64,000 nucleotides of DNA. It comes from Serilophus lunatus. Lineage: Eukaryota > Chordata > Aves > Passeriformes > Eurylaimidae. How positions within the stretch are numbered: position 1 is the first letter of the stretch; every line of letters begins with the position of its first letter. Location of the stretch: the NCBI GenBank assembly GCA_013399895.1, contig VXBA01001642.1, positions 484,619 through 548,618 on the forward strand. Direction: 5' to 3'. Below the pieces are notes generated by a model, which had not been told where the DNA came from, did not search any database, and worked only from the letters and a program-made list of their open reading frames with translations. Made by a program: the position numbers and the translations under genes. This document shows, piece by piece, positions 54,330 through 64,000 of the stretch.

Positions 54330-54420
54330 TGATTCACGTTCACGGCCAAACACTTGACGCCACAGCCCGGGCCCGGCGGCAGGTGACGACTCCCTGCTAT
54401 TGACCTACACGGAACTTATC
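54330..54420. promoter_or_regulatory. Short CpG cluster in intron 4
   Basis: About nine CpG dinucleotides occur in some 85 bases around CAGCCCGGGCCCGGCGGCAG, in otherwise AT-rich intron 3.8 kb downstream of exon 4. This suggests an unmethylated regulatory element or a young GC-rich insertion; neither can be proved from the sequence. Confidence 0.3.
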
Positions 54421-57400
54421 AGATGAGCCTCATCCCACACACACACTGTGCACAGCAACCTCACGGGCTGCATCTTTGGGGGAAAGATGGGTAAAGGAAA
54501 GAAAGGGGTAAAGGAATTAAGTACTGAGCAGCTTCGTAGTGCCCACAAAAATTCACTTTAATAAAGACAACTGAACTTGAGTGAACACACCCTTACATAA
54601 TACACCATGTTTTTCCAAAGCTAACAGAGTAATACGGCCTTAATATGTTCCCTCTGATTCACAACGGACAAAATAAATCCCTATCAATAAAGGATTAAAA
54701 TTGGAGCAGGTCAATTCCTGTCAACGTTAGCAAGTATCAGTCAACACTTTGCCAAAAACAATGAAAGAAATCTTTTTTGACAGACCATGCACACCTTAAA
54801 GCCCTTCTGCTGATTCTACCCTATGGAAGTAAGGTAATGTCTAAACTAGTCAGATGAAAATTTATCTTGATTCCTTTCATGACTTCAAGGAAGAAAATAC
54901 AGTGGACACTTGACTTATTTATATTAATTAACTTTGTAAAACCTCTAGCCCTAATTCTCATGATTCATAGAATTAGACCCCATCAGTTACCCAGGGAATA
55001 TTTTGTAAAAATTGTACAGTCCTTTGTAAAAGCAATGAAAGACAACATAAAAATTGTAAAAGAAATCAAGAAAGCTTTTATTTTTTTTCACATCAAGCAA
55101 ATGAATCATCAAGGTAGCATAACTAGACCAATTTAAAGACCACTTTTTTTAGAAATAAGTAAAACTGTTGTAGGGGGTAGTCCACAGACTTTTAATGCTA
55201 GAAGGCTATAAAGAGAAAACTGTTTGCTTTAAAATTTGTATCACTACTAAATAAAGTGTTCTGCTCACATTTTGTAGAGAGCTATGTACTGAAAAAAACA
55301 GACAAACAAAACCCCTAAATACCAAATGTGAAGTCCCCATTTTTCCTCAAAGTTCTTGGAATTTCAGTCATTAATTGCAATTAAGAGTGCAATTTCACTC
55401 ACAGGAAATCAGTATTTTGATACCCGCTTATTTCAAAGGGCAATTTTTGCAATTAAATGTGTATTAGTTAATCTGTACTCAGTTTAAGAATACCTGTCCA
55501 AGCACCTCCCATGTCACAGATATATTGAAGTTAGTTAAGTGAGTGTTGGTCATATTGTCCCATCAGTGAAGCTTTTGGATTTCATCAGGGATCTGCCTTT
55601 AAAGACTCATGATAAGGTGCAGTCATTTCCCCACATCAGGCATGCAATGGATCTGAACTGCATCTTCAACTAACACACATCGATTTTTATGACAAAGATT
55701 TCATGGCTGATTTGTCATCCCAAAAAAATCAGACATCTGTAATTCATATTGCAACACGAAGGGTATTTAACAGCTTGTTACCATCCATACTGTCAAAACC
55801 CCCAAAACTGCCTCTTCCCTCATTCAAAGAAAGAAGGGTAACCTTTGTCATATTTTAGAATGTACCAAAATTTACCCCAGAGCTGCCCAAGTCACTATGT
55901 TTTCCTTTACAACTGCTTTTTTAAGTAAGTATGATTAGGCCCTGAATGTCTACTTCTAAACACTGTACTGGTTTCTTGGGCTCAGAATACCTTATTCCCT
56001 GCTTCATCTATTAATTACAGAATCAGTACTGCTTAGCAAAGGATGCATAACTGATTACTATCCAAGTATTTATTTTTATATTTGTCCTTATCCAAAAATA
56101 CTAAATGGGTCAAAAGTTATTTCAGCTGAAAACCTGATTTTACTTCATCATTGACCTAAACTGGAATAGAATCAAGCCCTGAAGCGCAAAGGCTTTTTTT
56201 TTCAATCTGTCTTGCCCACAAATCTTCCTGAAGATAAGTAACATACTAAACTAAGAAAAATTATAAAACCCCAAACTAAACAAAAAAAAACTAGGCATAC
56301 TTTTACATTTTACTAACATTAAACCTATGAATAATCAGAGAAGAAAAGAGGAGGGAAAATATGAAAGTAACACAGAAATGTATTTACTTCTAAAATCAGC
56401 ACTAGATTTCTCTACTTTTTTAAAACTTGTAAAAACTCGACTTTTTTTTTAAATTAGGACCAGTAATTGACACTATTTCAAATAATGTGGTGGCATTATC
56501 AGAAAACCTCCTTAAAACACTTATTAATATTTTTACTTTAAACCAAAATGGACTTTGAATTGAGAGTTCAAATGAACTATTGTTTCAAAATCCACTGGGT
56601 TCTATTTTTTTCTCCCTCCAAGAAAGCTATACTTTCCTCTATATAAAATACCAAATGCTGAGTCAAATTTGACTAGATATAGTCAGCTTCTGAGAAAAAG
56701 GAGAAAATTTGCAAACAATAAAAATAAAAAGTATCTCCAGTTCCTATGTAAAGTCCAGTTTAGGTTTCTTTTATCCCAAAAACTCAAAAGAACAGATGTG
56801 CTATAGAGGAACTGTCAAGTATCTATGTCACCTCTGACTCGACTCTAACATCCAAGGGTCAGTATTCAAGCAAAAATCCCCCAAACAAACACATAAAATG
56901 AGCAACAAATGCCTCACAACTGTAATACCTGCAAAAGACAAATATTTCATGTCAAGCTCACATTCCATTTCTAAGAAGAGTTTCTCAGTTTCACTAACTT
57001 GCATCCACCAACTGAGCAATTGTGCAATATGTGGGTGTACCTTGCAGTCATTTTCTTAACATCTGCATTCTGTGTTAAATTCTAACTGTACAAGATGTCT
57101 GATAATCTTTCTTTATCTTGAACCTTCAAAGTGGTAGGTTTACCAGAGGCAAAACCACACATCAGAGAATATGAGTCATATAATAAAGAAACAACTCTTC
57201 CCCATCTCCCCCTTCTCCCCTGAAGCTATAATAACCTAAAGACTCTATTGTAAATGGCTTCTCTGGTAATGCTGATAGCATGTACAACTCACAGCTATTT
57301 AGCCAATGAAGGAAGATTTTTTAAGCCCTTAGTTTATCGGTAACAAATCGCTTTCAGCATCATTTTAAGGCAAATTGCAAAAACAAAATTCAGAATATCT

Positions 57401-57780
57401 ATGCACTTCCTTTCACATAAGGCATAAAATATGGAACATTCTATGCACATTCCCATAAATCCTAACATAGAAAGATAAAAAATAACATAAGAAGCCTACT
57501 CAAGTTAATCCCAGAAGTATCACTCATTTGTCTGCAGGAGTAGCCTCCATCCAGAAATCCTTAATTTTCTAATGATTTCATATCAAAAGAAGGCAACATT
57601 TACATACAAGCAAACCACTGCACATGGCTGCTACAACACACGAGGAAGCAAACCAGCTTACTTGACCAATGCTTATGAGAGTTTCCACTCTGAAGCGCAG
57701 CAAGTTTGGCAAACACCACTGTGGCCTCTGCAGCCTCTTATTTCCTTTTGTATCCTTTCCTGCAGGTAGTCAGTAACTCC
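54421..57780. other. Intron 4 stretch with no recognised features
   Basis: AT-rich sequence with short A/T homopolymers. No exon or named repeat is seen. Confidence 0.7.
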
Positions 57781-58131
57781 TCAGGCCAACATCCTACATC
57801 TAATTCCATGTAGGAAATCAGCTTTCAACAAAGTCTTATCTGATGTGTCAATATGCACGATTGCATCAGAAAATTCGAAGAGAATTGAATGCAGAAACAG
57901 CATTTGCAAACAGCAGCAAACAAATCCATAACAACAAAACCCTGCACCACTGTAACAGGTACCACCACCACGGTCTTGTAAGAAAGTTAACCAAGAGGTG
58001 ATGCTGGCAAACAAGCTCTTCCCATGACCATCTTCCAAAAAGTAAAAAAACCCCCACAATGTTTCAGTTAATCCGAGTAAAGCAACGTATTCCCCCTTGA
58101 AGCAGAATAAATCAGTGGTTTCTCTTCTTAC

Positions 58132-58251
58132 CTGTGTATAGTCAAAGTCAGAGAGAGGAGCTATACTCTTGATGTAGTCCATTCGAAACTGGTTTTCTGG
58201 GTTGGCCAAAGGAACTGGGGGTATTAAAGTGCTCATAGCTGAAACTATAGT
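58132..58251 (-). CDS. GNAL: GNAL exon 4: helical domain, helix A to helix B
   Basis: This 120-base, phase 0/0 exon encodes 40 residues starting TIVSAMSTLIPPVPLANPEN and ending DFDYTQ. It is the segment that best separates G-alpha-olf from G-alpha-s: PPVPLANPENQF followed by DYIKSIAP is olf type. It differs from my recollection of the mammalian protein at a few conservative positions (FRMDY for FRSDY, PLSDFDYTQ for PITDFEYSQ), as expected for a bird. The acceptor is TTCTAG and the donor is GTAAGAAGA. The reading frame stays open for 116 further codons into intron 4, ending at 57781, so an internal Met in this exon begins an apparent 151-codon frame; only its first 35 codons are exon. It covers about residues 92-131. 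Confidence 0.97.
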
Positions 58252-58428
58252 CTAGAATTGGATAAAACAAAAAAACAAATATGTTAATCTGGATAAACCT
58301 GGGATATAGGATCAATAGAAGATAATCCAATCTGATCAGCAAAATGGGATTTCTCTCACTACAATCTTGGAGAGTACAATCCTCCAGTACATCCAAGCAT
58401 TTAAGAACAGTAGAAAGGGTGTTCTTAC
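58252..58428 (-). other. GNAL: GNAL intron 3
   Basis: A 177-base intron with donor GTAAGAAC and acceptor TTCTAG. It has an in-frame TGA, so it is not an exon extension. Nothing else is seen in it. Confidence 0.95.
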
Positions 58429-58483
58429 CACAATCGCATCTTTAACATTTTTCCGAATATCCAGTATTTTCTGTTTCTTTTCT
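58429..58483 (-). CDS. GNAL: GNAL exon 3: linker 1 and start of helical domain
   Basis: This 55-base exon completes the split Glu codon and then encodes EKKQKILDIRKNVKDAIV, ending in phase 0. The sequence matches the G-alpha-s/olf linker 1 and the beginning of helix A of the helical domain, the lid over the bound nucleotide. The acceptor is AACGCAG and the donor is GTAAGAAC. The exon follows exon 2 directly without the extra 45-base alternative exon known from GNAS, as expected for GNAL. It covers about residues 73-91 of the 381-residue form. Intron 3 downstream is only 177 bases and contains an in-frame TGA, so retaining it would end the protein. Confidence 0.96.
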
Positions 58484-59313
58484 CTGCGTTAAAACAGAAA
58501 TATTAAGACTTTGATTTTTTTTTCTTCCAAAGCAGTGCAGTCAGTTGCATGTAGTTTTTTTTCACTGATCGCTTGTTTATCTGCTCCTCAATTATTAAAA
58601 CATACTACCAGAAAAAAAGCAACACATACTTTCCCCTTATCTGTTTTCTTGCATAGCATGAACAGCAATGCACATTCATCCCTGATATATTTTTTCTTAA
58701 ATCAATCATAGCCACATCTGCAAAGCCTCCCCTGATGGAACTGGAAGTCATTCTTTCATTTCTACAGCATGCTGTAAACATGCTCTAAATTAACAACATG
58801 TAGTTGAAGGCAAACAGATATCTAAAATTATGCTATGGATTAATAAAGATTTTTGGCAAAGAGCTCTTCAGAGAGAAAATGATGTAGCCTCATAAAACAA
58901 GATGATTTCTAACAAATATGTAAAATTAGTTTCAGTTTTACACTAACCCCAACACCGGAAAAACAGCACACACTGCCATCCTGAATATGACTTGACATGT
59001 ATTTTTATACTACAGACAGATGCAATATTTGGTTATTTGCTTCTATGTAAAAAGTAGTCGCCATGTTGTTGCTACACAGGGGCCCGTCAAGCGCTGCAGT
59101 AGCAACAGTGTAAAATACAGTAAAGGGGCCAGGAGAAAATGCAAACATACAATAGCAGCAATTTCCTTATTCTCACTCCCCTCCCTCCCTCAAAACGCAG
59201 TGTCAAGCCACCAAAACACAGGGGACGAGAGGAGAAATTTCCCAGCCTACTGTGTGTTAACCTGTTTCCAACATTTAAGGAAAAATAAGTCACAAAGTAT
59301 CAATAATTCTTAC
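58484..59313 (-). other. GNAL: GNAL intron 2
   Basis: An 830-base AT-rich intron with donor GTAAGAATT and acceptor AACGCAG. It contains T-rich runs but no recognised repeat or exon. Confidence 0.95.
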
Positions 59314-59386
59314 TCTGAATTAAATCCATTGACGTGTAGGATTCGCATTTGTTTCACAATAGTGCTTTTCCCTGACTCACCAGCCC
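59314..59386 (-). CDS. GNAL: GNAL exon 2: P-loop (G1) exon of G-alpha-olf
   Basis: This 73-base exon encodes GAGESGKSTIVKQMRILHV and then NGFNS, with split codons at both ends (G|GG for the first Gly, GA|A for a Glu). GAGESGKST is the G1 or P-loop motif that wraps the GDP/GTP phosphates in all heterotrimeric G alpha subunits; the Lys and Ser are the phosphate and magnesium contacts. The acceptor is TTTTAG after a long pyrimidine tract (59388-59413 read on the minus strand), and the donor is GTAAGAATT. In the usual 381-residue protein it covers about residues 49-73. Exon 1, which should supply the palmitoylated N terminus and the G-beta-gamma-binding helix ending in HRLLLLG, is not found upstream before or after the N gap. 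Confidence 0.97.
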
Positions 59387-59678
59387 CTAAAAGAGAAAGA
59401 AAGAAAGAGAGAACACTGTGATACACAGCTCAGCCCGGAGTGGTGGTGATGGTGAGGNTATTTTTCCCTTTTTTTCGGACGCGACAGCATCTCCCACCTC
59501 GGCAGCATTTCTGTATGTGTGCATCCATGTGGCTCAGGCACCGAGCTCGATCCGCGGACGCCTCGCTTATTGCTCAATACGGCAGCCTACATTTTTCCTA
59601 CCTAGGGCGCACACGCCGCATCTCCCCTCCCCGCTGCGCCCCGCGCCCCGGCGGGCTGGGGCAGATGCCCCCTCCTCC
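59387..59678 (-). other. GNAL: Probable 3' part of GNAL intron 1
   Basis: This sequence lies between the assembly gap and exon 2. Read on the minus strand it ends in a strong pyrimidine tract (59388-59413) and TTTTAG. It contains no HRLLLLG-coding exon end with a following GT, so it is intron or, toward the gap, first-exon flank. One isolated undetermined base lies at 59458. GC content rises toward the gap. Confidence 0.7.
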
Positions 59679-60570
59679 NNNNNNNNNNNNNNNNNNNNNN
59701 NNNNNNNNNNNNNNNNNNNNNNNNNNNNNNNNNNNNNNNNNNNNNNNNNNNNNNNNNNNNNNNNNNNNNNNNNNNNNNNNNNNNNNNNNNNNNNNNNNNN
59801 NNNNNNNNNNNNNNNNNNNNNNNNNNNNNNNNNNNNNNNNNNNNNNNNNNNNNNNNNNNNNNNNNNNNNNNNNNNNNNNNNNNNNNNNNNNNNNNNNNNN
59901 NNNNNNNNNNNNNNNNNNNNNNNNNNNNNNNNNNNNNNNNNNNNNNNNNNNNNNNNNNNNNNNNNNNNNNNNNNNNNNNNNNNNNNNNNNNNNNNNNNNN
60001 NNNNNNNNNNNNNNNNNNNNNNNNNNNNNNNNNNNNNNNNNNNNNNNNNNNNNNNNNNNNNNNNNNNNNNNNNNNNNNNNNNNNNNNNNNNNNNNNNNNN
60101 NNNNNNNNNNNNNNNNNNNNNNNNNNNNNNNNNNNNNNNNNNNNNNNNNNNNNNNNNNNNNNNNNNNNNNCCCGGGCCGCCCCCCGCGGCCCCCGCGCCC
60201 CGGCAGCGCTGCCGCCCAGGAAACCCGCGCCCGGCATCGCCAGCGAGGGACCCGCGGCCTCCGGGACCCCGCCCGCGGCCTTGCAGAGGGGAAGGGGCTG
60301 CGGGACGCTGCGCCCACGGATCCAGGCGGCTTTTCACGGTCGTGCCCCAGCGGTGTTGGGGCAGCCTGGCCCGCTACCAAGGCGAGGGTTGGCAGCCCCG
60401 GGTCTGGGCTCCCGGGCTGGCACAGGTGGCGGCTGCCATCGTGACTGGCCTGGGGGAGCAGCCTGGGAGAAGTGGTCGGGGGGCTGCCCGGGTGTACCCC
60501 GACATACAGTGCACGCCCGGGCACAAACACTCTGCCCTCCCCGCCTTAGCAAACAAAATGTCCCTGTCCT
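59500..60570. promoter_or_regulatory. CpG-rich island at the GNAL 5' end, interrupted by the gap
   Basis: GC and CpG density jump sharply here compared with the AT-rich rest of the window, on both sides of the N run. A GC box (CCCCGCCC, 60267-60274) is visible. The position just upstream of exon 2 on the minus strand suits a GNAL promoter and first exon. In mammals GNAL has two alternative first exons, the upstream one giving an extra-large form (established knowledge); which one is hidden here cannot be told. No TATA box is assigned. Large apparent open frames across this stretch exist only because the Ns contain no stops. Confidence 0.65.
59679..60170. other. Assembly gap (492 Ns)
   Basis: A run of undetermined bases flanked by very GC-rich sequence on both sides. 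Such gaps are typical of GC-rich promoters in bird assemblies. The stretch probably includes the GNAL first coding exon, as this is found in neither flank. Confidence 0.98.
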
Positions 60571-61955
60571 CAAGTTGTCGCAGCAGCACACGGGCCGTTT
60601 TTTTCCATTGAATATTCCAAATTGTATCAGCTGAACCAGAAAATTAAGCTGTCCAAACGGGTCATGATAATGTCTAATACGAACATGATAACATACATGC
60701 TAATATCCCCACAACAACAAATCTCAACAAGAAATCTTATCTTTGTTCTTTCATTTACCTCCATTTTAGGTCCTAAAATGAAACTTCAAGCTAGACAACC
60801 TTAAGGTATTCCTTCTTGCTTCAAATCTCTCTCGCCTTGCAAACACTGGCATCTCAGTGCATAAACAGCTGTACAGCAGCTGGCTCGTCCTAAACTTCCA
60901 CTGTGTAGAAACCACCTGCACCACCTGCACTACTCAAACATGATCCTTGGTACACTGAGGCATAAGAGCACTGGGAAAAGTACGGACATGACTGAAGGCC
61001 AGATATCTCCAAATATTATTATTCCACCATACTTTCAAAGATGGATTACTGAAAAATTAGTATTTTGACAGCTACCTATGTGTGCAAAATCCTGGTCCCA
61101 ACTAAAAGAGAAATTGCCATCAACTTCAGTCAAATGAAACACCATTTTAGTCTAAGAAGTCTTGAGATGCTTGAGGCAAAAAGACACTGGATTTTACAAA
61201 CAGAAGGATTTAGTTTAGTTTTTTTTTTTTCAATAGCTCTCTCGCTCAGGTGGGAGTGCTGAAATTGGTACTGTCTACTTTGAGTGCACACCAGAGGAAG
61301 GTGAAAAGGGCAAGACCCAGAAAAGAAACAGATACTGACTGCTCCACCTGTGGTTGGGTACCTGGAGTTTTCAGAAGACTATGGAATTCAAGTGTCACAT
61401 ATGGGGTTTTATGGTACTTGCTGATCTAGACCCTGGAAGCTGGTTTTATCTTCCTTCTTACACAGGTGGGGAGGGAGCAGGGAGGGGGAGGACAAATACA
61501 AATAAAAACTGACAAGATCTGCCAGGGCAAAATATGCATTTTTAAGCGTTACTGAGCTGCAATTTTTTAGGCCAGACTGCTTTTTTTTTTTCCTTTTGGC
61601 ATTTTCCTATCTGGAGAGGCAAAAAGCACTCAGATACAGATAGGCTTAGAAGCACAGTTCAGGGTGACTGCTCTTCTTGGAGGCTGTCAGACACAGGATA
61701 CATGATGAACAGCTTTTGTGAAGATAGTCATGTTTGCTCCCTGCTACAACATTAAAAGGGCTCAAAACTGGCTTGGTTAGGAATCACTAACTGGGTCTGA
61801 ATTTTCATAGTTCTTCAGTGTCAGAAGTTGTAATTTATAATGCTCAAGATATGTGTAGCCATATTTATTTCCTATGTAAATACCTGAGTTTGAGACCTAG
61901 GTCCCAAATCTGGCTAGTATCAGTTGGAACCAGGAACAAAATCTGCCTTGTCTCT

Positions 61956-61975
61956 TCCTCTCCTCTCCTCTCCTC
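61956..61975 (+). repeat. (TCCTC)4 pentanucleotide repeat
   Basis: Four pyrimidine-only units in tandem within TCTCTTCCTCTCCTCTCCTC and following bases. Confidence 0.85.
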
Positions 61976-62648
61976 AGCAGTTTTCTTCCTGCACATACTA
62001 ACGTTGGGATTTTTGGTGCAGATTTGTTCCTAGCTTTGAAAAGGCTCAGTGCCAATAAACAGAATTTGACAGGATCCTGGTATATCCTGCTTTTACCTTT
62101 CTCCAAAAGAGAGAAAGTTTCTCATTTCCTCTCTCCCCCTCGAAAAACCCCATGACCCTTTTGGGTCTCTTCCTCCAGAGAAAAGGTCACACAGTTCAAG
62201 AATGACACGAGCAAGCAACCTGTGCCCAGAAAGAACTTTTGGCTGTAACTATATTCCCAACCCTCCCTTTGCTCTTCCCTAAGAGAGCGCTTATCCCGAC
62301 ACAATCAAACTGCAAATCCTAGAAGCAATAATAAATACAAGAAAAGTTTTCACCCCTTTGGACACTGCAATTTTTTAGTGAGAAATCACAGCTATCACAT
62401 GAATGTGTCTCCTCTGCACACAAATAAATGTAACACTCTATAAAAGGTTTCAGCAGTGCTGCTTCACCAAACCAGCTTTTAGTGCAAATTGTACATGGGA
62501 ATAAAAACAAAATCGTGGACAAAGAAAGGCAACTCTTCCTGCTCTTCCCCTCTCTTTCCAGGCAACCGACATGGGATCCATCTTGAGTTCCTAGTCCTCC
62601 TGAAAATGAGGTATTTCACATTGCCTCTACCCTTTCAGATCAGGCAAC

Positions 62649-62702
62649 ATATGTATACACAAATACATTTATATATGCACATATATAAAAATATATATAC
62701 AC
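62649..62702. repeat. AT-rich low-complexity segment (TATA/TACA)
   Basis: Alternating TATA, CATA and TACA words over about 54 bases, typical of a degenerate AT microsatellite. Confidence 0.8.
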
Positions 62703-64000
62703 ACTCTGAGTGGGTGTGCACAAAAATAAGATTATTTTTCTAATTCATTCTCAAACTTGGTGCTGTCCCATCATGAAACCAGGCAATACATCATAAGCCC
62801 TCCTGGAGGGAAACTGCAGACACCTTTATTTCCTGCTTTCCTTTGTGAGTTCCCACCTCAGGCTGCACTGTTTGTGAGTCTTGGGCTGAATGTTGGGGAT
62901 CATAAGTTTGCTCGTGTGAGGCCATGTTTGTGTTGTTGCATGGAAGAGGATTGACAACCCAGCTGAAGCCAAGTTCAAGCAAACAGCCACACTGGGTGGC
63001 CACCCCGGCCACAAAGTCCGTCTTGTTTCTCATGCCTGGTCAGTTTGGGTAAGGAGGGAAAAAACTCCAGTAACACTTAATGAGGAGCTCCTACAGATGT
63101 AGCTCAAGAGACACAGTTGCTCCTTCCCCTCCAGTCCAGAGCAGAACTGATGCAGAGCTTTGTTTTGCAAATACTAGGGAGAGGAGGAAAAAGTTTCTCT
63201 ACAGAAACCCTGCAGACCCTTTGCAGTCCACCTTCCATTTATACAGCCTCTATTGTGGCTTTGGTTCTGTTTCTCAAAAAAAGAGCAAATGGAAAGACAG
63301 GGGTAATCAAAATCATAGCAGGCACCTAAGCAGCCGGACACTTCCTGCCTTAGGGTCTCTGAACTCTCTGCTGACACCATCCTCTAGTATAGGCACTGCA
63401 CTAGGTGGGTAACACTGTGGTGACCTGACCTGCTTCTCCTCACTGGCCTCTCTTTTTCATGTAGCCCGTCACTGCAAATCATGACATGCAGCTTACTAGT
63501 ACCTGTGGCTTTTACACCACCTCATCGTCAAACCAGGGTCTGGAAAGAGAAAAATAAATTGCTACTGGCATAGGTATTCCAAGAAAAATAATTCTCTCTG
63601 GTAATAAATTCTTGGTAAGTTTGTCTCTCTGAAGATGTCAAATATTAACACTAAAGTACACACTCCATGGAAGGCTACATTTGGAGTTTATAAGATACAT
63701 GAACCAGGAACCAAAACAATTACTTCTCTGACCTGTATTAAAAATACTAAGGATCCAGAAAATACACAACACATACTTTGCAGAGAAGTGAAAGTCACAC
63801 TAAACAAATCTAACCTTCATCCTATTGTTCAAACCCATGACTTCAAAAAAGTCATTAAAAGAATTTTGAAAGGAGATAATCTGTTTTAAGAAGCAGGATG
63901 GGAGAGAATGCTAGAGAAGGTGGCATTTCCAGTGACCGTGGACCTGATCCTGAAGTGCCTTCACATCCATGGAATAAGGGCAAATTCATTGATGCAGAAG

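Larger units (their letters stand above)
2379..58131 (-). other. GNAL: GNAL intron 4 (55.75 kb)
   Basis: The intron begins with donor GTAAGAAGA at 58131 and ends with the acceptor TTTTCAG before 2378. It is AT-rich and separates two exons of the helical domain. It contains LINE and SINE fossils, microsatellites, hairpins and a few CpG-rich patches, listed separately. I found no nested gene, no additional GNAL-like exon and no RNA gene in it. Every open frame inside it that I read is unlike a known protein. Confidence 0.93.
1..59386 (-). other. GNAL: GNAL gene body, partial (exons 2-5 and their introns)
   Basis: This span of the minus strand carries four consecutive coding exons of the G-alpha-olf gene, given separately below. 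Phases join without a break: phase 1 into exon 2, phase 2 from exon 2 to 3, phase 0 from 3 to 4 and from 4 to 5, phase 2 out of exon 5. Intron 2 is 830 bases, intron 3 is 177 bases and intron 4 is 55,753 bases. GNAL is preferred over its paralogue GNAS because exon 4 reads STLIPPVPLANPENQF and then DYIKSIAP, as in G-alpha-olf, whereas GNAS has SNLVPPVELANPENQF and a different following segment. The protein couples odorant, dopamine D1 and adenosine A2A receptors to adenylyl cyclase at the inner face of the plasma membrane (family knowledge). Exon 1 and the exons after exon 5 are not seen. Confidence 0.93.
60571..64000. other. Upstream flank of the CpG island; no recognised gene
   Basis: GC content falls back quickly past the island. 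The stretch is either intergenic or an intron between alternative GNAL first exons. Short open frames (up to 110 codons at 63080-63412) match no known protein. Two low-complexity segments are present, at 61956-61975 and about 62.64-62.70 kb. Confidence 0.7.

Noticed and set aside
57781..58236. A 151-codon gene starting at an internal Met
   Set aside because: Its first 35 codons are GNAL exon 4, followed by a standard GTAAG donor; the rest is intron read-through.
59418..60611. Open frames of 211-397 codons on both strands across the gap
   Set aside because: They are open only because the 492 Ns give no stop codons; the readable flanks are GC-rich noncoding DNA.
1..64000. tRNA, rRNA, snRNA genes, CRISPR arrays, operons, endogenous retroviral LTRs or DNA-transposon copies
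   Set aside because: I looked for characteristic boxes, termini and coding motifs and found none that I could support by eye; diverged copies could be missed without a library search.

Overview
The window is vertebrate nuclear DNA, and most likely from a bird. It is AT-rich, has no prokaryotic gene layout, carries several CR1 LINE fragments of avian type (one ends in the characteristic ATTCTGTG octamer tail), and has a GC-rich promoter region that is partly unassembled. No bacterial, plasmid, phage or CRISPR feature is present.

Almost the whole window belongs to one minus-strand gene, GNAL, which encodes the olfactory-type stimulatory G protein alpha subunit (G-alpha-olf). Four consecutive coding exons can be placed to the base with GT-AG splice sites and matching phases: 59386-59314 (P-loop), 58483-58429, 58251-58132 and 2378-2281. 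By comparison with the family these are exons 2 to 5, covering roughly residues 49-164 of the usual 381-residue protein. They encode the nucleotide-binding P-loop and much of the helical domain. Exons 2, 3 and 4 sit within about 1.3 kb, then an intron of 55,753 bases (2379-58131) precedes exon 5. The first exon is not visible. A CpG-rich island at about 59.5-60.6 kb is interrupted by 492 Ns (59679-60170), which probably hide it. Exon 6 and later exons lie beyond position 1.

The large intron and the flanks hold no second gene that I can recognise. They contain younger and older CR1 fragments (26.6, 32.4, 37.6-37.9 and 45.7-46.05 kb), two older L3-like CR1 fragments (42.4 and 47.2-47.8 kb), two MIR-like SINE fossils (3.4 and 33.2 kb), a (GT)15 microsatellite next to three telomere-type TTAGGG units (16.56-16.63 kb), several sequence-perfect inverted repeats (8.1, 15.6 and 37.0 kb), and isolated CpG-rich patches (12.2-12.6, 17.8-18.0, 40.4-40.6 and 54.3-54.4 kb) that could be intronic regulatory elements. 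Upstream of the island (60.6-64 kb) no gene is recognised.

I see no convincing undescribed biological system. The most useful leads are the hidden first exon, the intronic CpG patches, the long in-frame read-through after exon 4, the nested hairpin at 15.6 kb, and the telomere-like tracts.
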